Assembly: GCA_003646875.1 (NCBI GenBank)
Contig: QMLT01000130.1
Coordinates: 1-5,709 of the forward strand
Length of the DNA: 5,709 bases
Reading direction: 5' to 3'
From: Deltaproteobacteria bacterium
GTDB taxonomy: Bacteria; Desulfobacterota; DSM-4660; Desulfatiglandales; B25-G16
Shown here: positions 1 through 5,709 of the stretch, piece by piece
Numbering within the stretch: position 1 is the first letter of the stretch
Layout of the letters: every line of letters starts with the position of its first letter
Notes under the pieces: model-generated
Database searches by the model: none
The model's input: the letters and a program-made list of their open reading frames with translations, nothing else
What the model was told of the DNA's origin: nothing
Program-made: the position numbers and the translations under genes

Positions 1-1
1 C

Positions 2-2794
2 TGGCAGGCCGTGCTCTGGAGAGAACTCGTTAAAGAGACTGGAACAATGCATCGCGCCGCGCTCGGCAAGGCCTTTCTTAAGGCGACAGGGAAATTCCCC
101 ACCACAATACAAAGTCTCCCCGAAAGAATTTCTGTCTTTGGAATATCCGCACTCCCCCGATTTCACATTCAGATACTTGAAGCTATATCACGGTTTAGCC
201 AGATAAACCTGTTTCTTATGAATCCCTGCAAAGAATACTGGGGTGATATCCTCTCTGACTGGGAGATGAAAAAAACAATAACAGGAAAAGGCAGGAGAGA
301 TCTTGCCTTTGAAGAACTCCACATGGAGGAAGGAAACAGCCTTCTGGCATCCATGGGAGTACTGGGTAAGGATTTTTTTGATCTTATAAATGAGTATGAC
401 TGCGAGGAGTTTCCATTGTTTAAAGATTCCGAAGAGAATAATCTTCTTTCATGGATCCAATCGGACATTCTGAATCTTCGAGACAGGCGCCAGGGATCGA
501 ATGCAAAGGAAATGATTGCCCTTGATGACAACTCAGTCCAGGTCCATTCATGTCATAGCCCCATGCGGGAAATCGAAGTCCTGCATGATCGGCTCCTTGA
601 TATGTTTGAAACAAATTCAGACCTACTACCCAGGGATATCCTGGTAATGACGCCTGACATAGAAACCTATGCTCCCTATATCCAGGCCGTGTTTGGTGCC
701 ACTGCAGATCCATCCAGGAAAATTCCTTTCAGTATCTCAGATCGCAGCATAAGGAAAGAGAGCGAGATTATTACTACATTCCTGGCAATTTTGGATCTCC
801 CGGGCAGCCGCTTTGCCGCCTCACAGATTTTTGCCATCTTGGGATCGACACCAGTCCGCCGAAAATTTGATATTACAGAGGCAGACCTTACACTTGTTCG
901 GAAATGGCTGACAGACACCCGAATACGGTGGGGGATCGATAGGGAAGACCGGAGCTTGCTTGGCCTGCCTGCATTAGCTGAAAACACATGGAGGGCTGGC
1001 CTGGAAAGGCTGATATTAGGCTATGCCATGCCTGGCCAGGATGAGAACATGTTCAATGGTATCCTTCCCTACGATGATATTGAAGGGAGCAATGCCTCTG
1101 TTTTAGGGAGGCTTCTTGATTTCACAGACCAGCTATTTACCAATGTCACATCCCTTGGGCAACCTCGGACTCTTAACCAGTGGTCAAAATCCTTAACGGA
1201 GCTCCTTGACCGATTTTTTATGCCTGATGAGGATACAGAAAGAGAAATGCAGGTGATACGGCGCACGCTCAATGACCTGGGTGACATGCAGGAAATCGCA
1301 GATTTTGATGAAGAGATTGATATAAATGTCATCAGGTGGCACCTTAAGAATTTCCTTGAAACAGAAGGGTTTGGATTTGGTTTTATTACCGGAGGAGTCA
1401 CATTTTGCGCAATGTTGCCCATGCGATCAATTCCCTTTAAGGTCATCTGTTGTGTGGGCATGAATGGCGATGCGTATCCGAGACAGGCCAAACCATTAGG
1501 TTTTGATATCATAGCAAAACATCCTAAACCAGGAGACCGATCCAAGCGCAATGATGATAGATATCTCTTTTTAGAGGCAATACTTTCCGCAAGAAAGACA
1601 TTATATATCAGTTATGTAGGCCAAAATATTCAGGATAATAGTATTATCCAACCGTCTGTTGTTGTCAGCGAACTCATAGATTACATTGAACAAGGCTTTA
1701 CAACCTCGGAAAATACAATTCTCGACCACATCTTTACAAAACATCGCCTTCAGGCCTTTAGTCCAGAATATTTCAAGAAGGGTAAAAACAAACTCTTCAG
1801 CTATTCAGAGGAGAACCGCCAGGCAGCGCAATGCATTCTGGAGGCTCGCGAGGCTCCCATATTGTTTATTTCCAGGGGACTTTCAAACCCTGAAGAGGAA
1901 TGGAAAACAGTTGATTTAACTGATCTATCCACCTTTTTTGCCAATCCATCAATGTTTCTGCTCAATAAACGCCTGGGAATTCATCTTGAGGAAAGGGCTT
2001 CAATACTTGAAGACAGAGAGGCATTTGACCTCAAGGCGCTGGAAAAATATCTGCTTAATAAAAAACTGCTGGAAAAGAAACTTGAAGGAGAAAATCTTAA
2101 AGCTTTTTTTCCTGCTCTACACGCCTCTGGACAGCTCCCACACGGGACGCCTGGAGAATGCATATTTGAGGAGCTGAGCCAGGGGGTGGAGAATTTTGTG
2201 GAAAAAACCCGGCCATATATACAGGAAACAAACCTTGAGCCACTTGAAATTGATCTGAATATATCGGGTTTCAGGCTGACAGGGAGAATCAAACCAATTT
2301 ATCCAGAAAGATTACTACAATACCGGTATGCAAGAGTGAAGGCCAGAGACCGCCTTAAGGTATGGATCTATCACCTGGCGCTGAATAGCCTCATGGCTGA
2401 CACCTACCCCCGGAGCAGCATGTTAGCAGGCCTGGAGCCTGATAAGAGGCGTGACGCTGTGTGGAGAGCATGGGAATATTCCCCGGTGGAAAACAGCAAA
2501 AATATTCTTGAAAGCCTCTTAAATGAATACTGGTCAGGGCTTATAAAGCCCCTTCATTTCTTTCCGGACACTTCCTGGACGTATGTCCATACGATGCTAA
2601 AGAAAAACAAATCAGAAGAGGATGCTTTAAATTCTGCGCGCATGATCTGGGAAAAAACCGATTACAGCCGTGGTGAGTCTGAAGATGCATACTATCAGCT
2701 TTGTTTTGGAAATACCGATCCCCTTGATTCAGAATTTCGACGCATCGCGGAACAGGTCTTTAGGCCTTTTTTGGAACATCAGAAAGAAATTTGA
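2..2794 (+). CDS. recC: RecBCD enzyme (exodeoxyribonuclease V) subunit RecC, 5'-truncated by window edge
   Basis: Gamma subunit of the cytoplasmic RecBCD helicase-nuclease, which processes double-strand breaks. In the known enzyme RecC holds RecB and RecD together, splits the duplex and reads Chi. The frame is open from base 2, so the real start lies upstream; the GTG at 11 is not a credible start. About 930 residues are visible (E. coli RecC has about 1122), so roughly the first 160-180 are missing. Numbering from the first visible codon, RecC-typical blocks are GISALP (about 47), MNPCKEYWGDI (about 73), MREIEVLHDRLL (about 188), MLPMRSIPFKV (about 471) and PKPGDRSKRNDDRYLFLEA (about 508). 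The C-terminal third follows E. coli RecC from VDLTDLSTFF through LPHGTPGE to the end. A small local oddity is GMNGDAYPRQ where E. coli has GMNDGVYPRQ. No Walker A motif is visible, as expected for this inactive helicase fold; most residues implicated in Chi recognition in E. coli lie in the missing N-terminus. The gene ends with TGA two bases before recB. Identity is very secure. Confidence 0.97.
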   Translation, partial: WQAVLWRELVKETGTMHRAALGKAFLKATGKFPTTIQSLPERISVFGISALPRFHIQILEAISRFSQINLFLMNPCKEYWGDILSDWEMKKTITGKGRRDLAFEELHMEEGNSLLASMGVLGKDFFDLINEYDCEEFPLFKDSEENNLLSWIQSDILNLRDRRQGSNAKEMIALDDNSVQVHSCHSPMREIEVLHDRLLDMFETNSDLLPRDILVMTPDIETYAPYIQAVFGATADPSRKIPFSISDRSIRKESEIITTFLAILDLPGSRFAASQIFAILGSTPVRRKFDITEADLTLVRKWLTDTRIRWGIDREDRSLLGLPALAENTWRAGLERLILGYAMPGQDENMFNGILPYDDIEGSNASVLGRLLDFTDQLFTNVTSLGQPRTLNQWSKSLTELLDRFFMPDEDTEREMQVIRRTLNDLGDMQEIADFDEEIDINVIRWHLKNFLETEGFGFGFITGGVTFCAMLPMRSIPFKVICCVGMNGDAYPRQAKPLGFDIIAKHPKPGDRSKRNDDRYLFLEAILSARKTLYISYVGQNIQDNSIIQPSVVVSELIDYIEQGFTTSENTILDHIFTKHRLQAFSPEYFKKGKNKLFSYSEENRQAAQCILEAREAPILFISRGLSNPEEEWKTVDLTDLSTFFANPSMFLLNKRLGIHLEERASILEDREAFDLKALEKYLLNKKLLEKKLEGENLKAFFPALHASGQLPHGTPGECIFEELSQGVENFVEKTRPYIQETNLEPLEIDLNISGFRLTGRIKPIYPERLLQYRYARVKARDRLKVWIYHLALNSLMADTYPRSSMLAGLEPDKRRDAVWRAWEYSPVENSKNILESLLNEYWSGLIKPLHFFPDTSWTYVHTMLKKNKSEEDALNSARMIWEKTDYSRGESEDAYYQLCFGNTDPLDSEFRRIAEQVFRPFLEHQKEI

Positions 2795-2796
2795 AA
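2781..2796 (+). promoter_or_regulatory. Weak ribosome binding site and coupling junction for recB
   Basis: The purine run AGAAAG (2781-2786) lies within the last codons of recC, about 10 bases before the recB ATG at 2797, and is followed by A-rich sequence. It is a poor match to AGGAGG. The recC stop codon (2792-2794) ends two bases before the recB start, so ribosomes finishing recC could reinitiate on recB. This arrangement would help keep the two subunits in balance. The coupling is inferred from spacing, not shown directly. Confidence 0.5.
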
Positions 2797-5709
2797 ATGA
2801 CAATATATAAGCATTTTGATCTTTTAACCAGCCCTCTTGAGGGAACAAACCTTATAGAAGCAAGCGCAGGCACAGGAAAAACCTATGCGATTGCTGGCCT
2901 GTTTCTCAGGCTTGTATTAGAGAAAAATCTTTCTATAAATGAGATACTTGTCGTCACCTTTACCGTTCCCGCCATAGAGGAATTGAAAGTTAGGATTCGC
3001 ATAAAGCTACGGGAAGCCATAGAGGCATTCAAAGGAGGCAAAACAAAGGATTCCTTTCTGATTAATCTGGTAAGAAGATATACGGCCCCGAAGACTGCAT
3101 TACAAAGCCTTGGACAAGCGCTCCGGTCATTTGATCAAGCTGCAATATTCACTATACACGGGTTTTGTAGGCGAATCTTGCATGAAAATGCCTTTGAAAG
3201 TGGCAGTCTGTTCGATACCGAGCTGGTCACTGACCAGGAAAATCTCAAAAGGGAAATTGTTGATGATTTCTGGCGCACCCATTTCTACAGTGCATCGTCC
3301 CTTTTTGTAAACTATGCCATTAATAATAAATTAAACCCGGAAAATCTCCTTTCTCTTCTGGCCAACCGGGATGCTCAGCCTTACCTGAAAATCATTCCCC
3401 AGGTTGAATCGCCTGACACCTCTGCCCAGGAAAGGGCGTTTCGAGATATTTTTAATAAAACTCGGCATGCCTGGCAATCGGCAAGGGCAGAGGTTGAAAA
3501 GATTCTTATGAATGATGAGGGTCTCAATAGAAGCAAATACAGTAAGGCAAAGATTCCTGTCTGGATTCGAAGTATGGACGATGTTATGTCTAAGGGAGGC
3601 AATAATCCTATATTGTTTCAGAGCTTTAAGAAATTCACCTCAAGCGAAATCAGTGGGGCTGTAAAAAATGACCATATCGCGCCTATTCATCCTTTCTTTG
3701 AGCTCTGCGAAAGACTGAGGGAAAAACACGAGGAGCTTGCAAGGATTTTTGACCAGCGCCTTATGGGGCTCAAAGTGGCGTTATTTCATTATATGCACGA
3801 TGAGCTTATCAAGAGAAAAGGAAAGAAAAACATCCAGTTTTTTGATGATCTTTTGCTTAAGGTTTATCGAGCACTTCAGGAAAAGGACGGAGAAACACTT
3901 GCAAGAGCTATAGGTAATAAATTTAGAGCCGCCCTGATAGATGAATTCCAGGATACGGATCCTATTCAGTATGCCATTTTCAGGAAGATTTTTGGCAGAA
4001 AAAAAAATACCCTCTTTCTCATTGGTGATCCAAAGCAGGCCATATACAGTTTTCGTGGGGCCGATATTTTTGCCTATATGGACGCTGCAGGAGATGTGGA
4101 ATCCAGATTCACCCTGGGTGAGAACTGGCGATCTGAGCCCGATTTGATTTTCGCAATAAATACGATCTTTACCAATGTGGAGCGTCCTTTTATCTATAAG
4201 GAAATCCCATTTCAATCAGTCTCGCCAGCAGCAAACAAACGCCCTGAATCTCTCATAATAGATAATAAAAAAGAATCGCCTTTGCAGCTCTGGTTTCTGG
4301 ATGCCAGTAAGGTGGCGGAACCTGGAAAGGCTATGAACAAGGCGCAGGCACGAGAACTCATTTCCAGGGCTGTTGCAGGTGAGATCTCACGACTTATCAA
4401 TCGTGGCGCGACAAATAGGGCTCTTATAGGAAAAAGACCCCTATGCGAAGGAGATATTGCTGTTTTGGTGAGAACACATTATGAGGCGCGCACCATGCAA
4501 AAAACCCTCTCAGCCCTAAATATTCCCAGCGTTCTTTATACGACTGAGAACATCTTTGATTCCCAAGAAGCCCTGGAGATGGAGCGGGTTCTGGCAGGCA
4601 TTAATGAGCCGAATAATGATAGTCTCCTCAAGGCAGCCCTGGCAACAGATATGATGGGTGTTAAAGGAGAGGAACTGGATGACTTAATGCAGGATGAAGC
4701 CGGATGGGAGAAATGGCTTGTCAAATTTCGACGCTATCACGAGCTTTGGGGTAATTACGGCTTTCTCCAGATGTTTCGGCATTTACTTGTGCAAGAAAGA
4801 ATCTTGACCCGCCTCATGCCGTTGCCTGATGGGGAACGGCGAAATACGAACTTGCTGCATCTGGCGGAAGTCCTTCATCAGACATCCACGGAAAGAAAAC
4901 TGGCTATGGCAGGCCTTCTGAAATGGCTCTCGGAACAAAGAGATACAAGCACGCCACGGTTAGATGAATACCAACTGCGCTTAGAGAGTGATGAAAATGC
5001 TGTTAAACTGGTAACCATCCACAAGAGCAAGGGTCTTGAGTATCCAGTAGTGTTTTGTCCTTTTGGATGGACTGGCTCCAGGATCAAGAAAAATAACTAC
5101 CCCTTTACGTTCCATGATGAACTCAACAATATGAGGTTAACCCTTGACCTTGGCTCGCCAGGCATGGATGAAAACAGGGTACTCGCTGAAAAAGAAGAGC
5201 TGGCTGAGAATCTTCGGCTTCTCTATGTGGCTTTAACACGGGCAAAAAGCCGCTGTTATTTTGTGTGGGGTCGCTTCAGAGATTCTGAAACTTCCGCCCC
5301 AGCCTATCTTTTCCATCAGCAGGCATCATGGAAAGGGAAAAATGTTGTAAATAATGTCGAAGAAAGGCTTAAGAGTTTAAGCGACAAGGATATGCTATCG
5401 GAATTGAAAATACTCGTGAATAAGTCTGACGGGATAATCAGGCTTTCTGAAATGCCGACAGAGACAGGGGAAAAATACTCACCCCTCCCGGGCAAAAAGG
5501 TGGCACTGAGTTCTCGCACATTTTCTGGGAACATAGATCGTCAGTGGCATATCTTAAGTTTTTCTTCTCTGGTATCTGGCCAGCAGTACAGTGCAGAGCT
5601 TGCCGACCATGATGCAATAAACCCGCCCGCCTCCCCGCCTGAGTCCTCAAGAGCTGGAAGGCCCGCCCCCCTCGCCCCGGAGAGCGGGACGGGCGGGCCT
5701 CATACTTAC
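2797..5709 (+). CDS. recB: RecBCD enzyme (exodeoxyribonuclease V) subunit RecB, helicase part, 3'-truncated by window edge
   Basis: Beta subunit of RecBCD: a 3'-5' SF1A helicase joined by a linker to a C-terminal nuclease that, in the known enzyme, cuts both strands and helps load RecA. The window holds 971 codons without a stop (E. coli RecB has 1180). The ATG is chosen because it puts Walker A 22 residues in, as in E. coli. Motifs in order: Walker A ASAGTGKT (22-29, Lys28); Ia region VVTFTVPAIEELKVRI (52-67); FTIHGFCRRIL (118-128), a RecB hallmark; motif II DEFQDTD (382-388); motif III LIGDPKQAIYSFRGAD (408-423); motif IV region LGENWRSEPD (440-449); motif V VTIHKSKGLEYP (739-750); motif VI LRLLYVALTRAK (806-817). 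The pre-linker block WHILSFSSL (917-925) matches the E. coli WRVTSYSSL region. The nuclease domain, with its catalytic Asp/Lys residues, lies beyond the window. Oddities are Val57-Pro58 in motif Ia, an A9 run at 3999-4007, and a G+C-rich Pro/Gly tail from residue 942. Identity is very secure; whether the full-length gene is intact cannot be seen. Confidence 0.97.
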   Translation, partial: MTIYKHFDLLTSPLEGTNLIEASAGTGKTYAIAGLFLRLVLEKNLSINEILVVTFTVPAIEELKVRIRIKLREAIEAFKGGKTKDSFLINLVRRYTAPKTALQSLGQALRSFDQAAIFTIHGFCRRILHENAFESGSLFDTELVTDQENLKREIVDDFWRTHFYSASSLFVNYAINNKLNPENLLSLLANRDAQPYLKIIPQVESPDTSAQERAFRDIFNKTRHAWQSARAEVEKILMNDEGLNRSKYSKAKIPVWIRSMDDVMSKGGNNPILFQSFKKFTSSEISGAVKNDHIAPIHPFFELCERLREKHEELARIFDQRLMGLKVALFHYMHDELIKRKGKKNIQFFDDLLLKVYRALQEKDGETLARAIGNKFRAALIDEFQDTDPIQYAIFRKIFGRKKNTLFLIGDPKQAIYSFRGADIFAYMDAAGDVESRFTLGENWRSEPDLIFAINTIFTNVERPFIYKEIPFQSVSPAANKRPESLIIDNKKESPLQLWFLDASKVAEPGKAMNKAQARELISRAVAGEISRLINRGATNRALIGKRPLCEGDIAVLVRTHYEARTMQKTLSALNIPSVLYTTENIFDSQEALEMERVLAGINEPNNDSLLKAALATDMMGVKGEELDDLMQDEAGWEKWLVKFRRYHELWGNYGFLQMFRHLLVQERILTRLMPLPDGERRNTNLLHLAEVLHQTSTERKLAMAGLLKWLSEQRDTSTPRLDEYQLRLESDENAVKLVTIHKSKGLEYPVVFCPFGWTGSRIKKNNYPFTFHDELNNMRLTLDLGSPGMDENRVLAEKEELAENLRLLYVALTRAKSRCYFVWGRFRDSETSAPAYLFHQQASWKGKNVVNNVEERLKSLSDKDMLSELKILVNKSDGIIRLSEMPTETGEKYSPLPGKKVALSSRTFSGNIDRQWHILSFSSLVSGQQYSAELADHDAINPPASPPESSRAGRPAPLAPESGTGGPHTY
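5621..5700. other. G+C-rich compositional island in the recB linker
   Basis: By hand count 63 of 80 bases are G or C (about 79%), against a surrounding gene that looks to be in the mid-40s. In the recB frame it gives a stretch rich in Pro, Gly, Ala and Ser (residues about 942-970). It falls just after the conserved SFSSL block, in the flexible linker between helicase and nuclease domains, where extra residues would be tolerated. Short motifs recur inside it: CCCGCCT at 5626-5632 and 5634-5640, and CCCGCCCG at 5622-5629, which is the reverse complement of 5690-5697. The boundaries are approximate, and the right one may lie past the window. It could be an inserted repeat element, a natural low-complexity linker, or an artefact at a sequence end. 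Confidence 0.7.
5659..5700. repeat. Perfect 10-bp inverted repeat (G+C-rich hairpin) inside recB
   Basis: The left arm AGGCCCGCCC (5659-5668) is the exact reverse complement of the right arm GGGCGGGCCT (5691-5700). After a two-base mismatch on each side, the stem can continue with 5671-5675 against 5684-5688, including one G-T pair, leaving an eight-base loop. The result is a very stable 42-base hairpin. It is not followed by a T-run in the remaining nine bases and sits inside an open coding frame, so it does not look like an intrinsic terminator. It resembles a palindromic repeat unit in general form, but I do not recognise a named family. Confidence 0.75.

Noticed and set aside
11..13. GTG at 11 as the recC start codon
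   Set aside because: The frame is open upstream to the window edge, and the preceding codons (Trp-Gln-Ala) continue the RecC alignment. The protein would otherwise lack a long N-terminal region.
1069..1551. 160-residue minus-strand open frame opposite recC
   Set aside because: It lies antisense to the strongly conserved RecC core, and its translation looks like low-information Ser/Arg-rich shadow sequence with no recognisable domain.
3781..4215. 144-residue minus-strand open frame opposite recB motifs II-IV
   Set aside because: The plus strand here encodes invariant helicase motifs, and the antisense product matches no family I know. It is a by-product of recB codon composition.
5438..5650. 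Minus-strand open frames at the right end as a gene that would explain the G+C-rich block
   Set aside because: They overlap the conserved RecB WHILSFSSL block on the plus strand, and only their first part touches the G+C-rich segment. No domain is recognisable.
5659..5709. Hairpin as a rho-independent terminator
   Set aside because: It lies inside the open recB frame before the nuclease domain, and the bases after it (CATACTTAC) are not a T-run.
1..5709. E. coli-type Chi sites (GCTGGTGG) or a novel defence system associated with RecBCD
   Set aside because: I saw no copy of the E. coli Chi octamer by eye on either strand, and Chi sequences vary by lineage. Both genes are standard recC and recB with no extra open frame that could encode a partner.

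Overview
The window is almost entirely two head-to-tail plus-strand genes of the RecBCD (exodeoxyribonuclease V) DNA-repair machine. The 3' part of recC (gamma subunit) enters from the left edge and ends at 2794. recB (beta subunit) starts at 2797 and is still open at the right edge (5709). Only two bases separate the genes, so they are almost certainly co-transcribed and translationally coupled. The order recC-recB has no ptrA between the genes, unlike Escherichia coli (recC-ptrA-recB-recD). recD would be expected beyond the right edge, but that is inference.

Region by region: 1-2794 encodes about 930 residues of RecC, lacking roughly the first 160-180 residues judged against the E. coli protein. 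Positions 2795-2796 are the junction, with a weak purine-rich ribosome binding site inside the recC tail. Positions 2797 to about 5571 encode the complete SF1A (UvrD/Rep-like) helicase portion of RecB, with all the classical helicase motifs intact. From about 5572 the RecB inter-domain linker begins. The window stops before the C-terminal nuclease domain.

The one feature that standard annotation does not explain is in that linker. Positions 5621-5700 are about 79% G+C by hand count, in a gene that otherwise looks to be in the mid-40s. They contain a perfect 10-bp inverted repeat (5659-5668 with 5691-5700) that can fold into a strong hairpin. The frame stays open through it and gives a proline/glycine-rich stretch. 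This could be a palindromic mobile or repeat element inserted in frame into recB, a local low-complexity expansion, or an assembly artefact at a contig end.

Organism: a bacterium of moderate G+C with a gammaproteobacterial-type RecBCD rather than AddAB. Many protein segments are readily alignable with E. coli from memory but clearly diverged. The gene order and divergence would fit a Desulfobacterota-like ('deltaproteobacterial') or other non-enteric lineage; this is a low-confidence guess. RecB, RecC and RecD together would unwind and resect DNA double-strand ends, and RecC would scan for a Chi-like signal to switch the enzyme toward RecA loading. I see no defence system, CRISPR array, RNA gene or complete transposable element, and no gene-free stretch longer than 300 bases.
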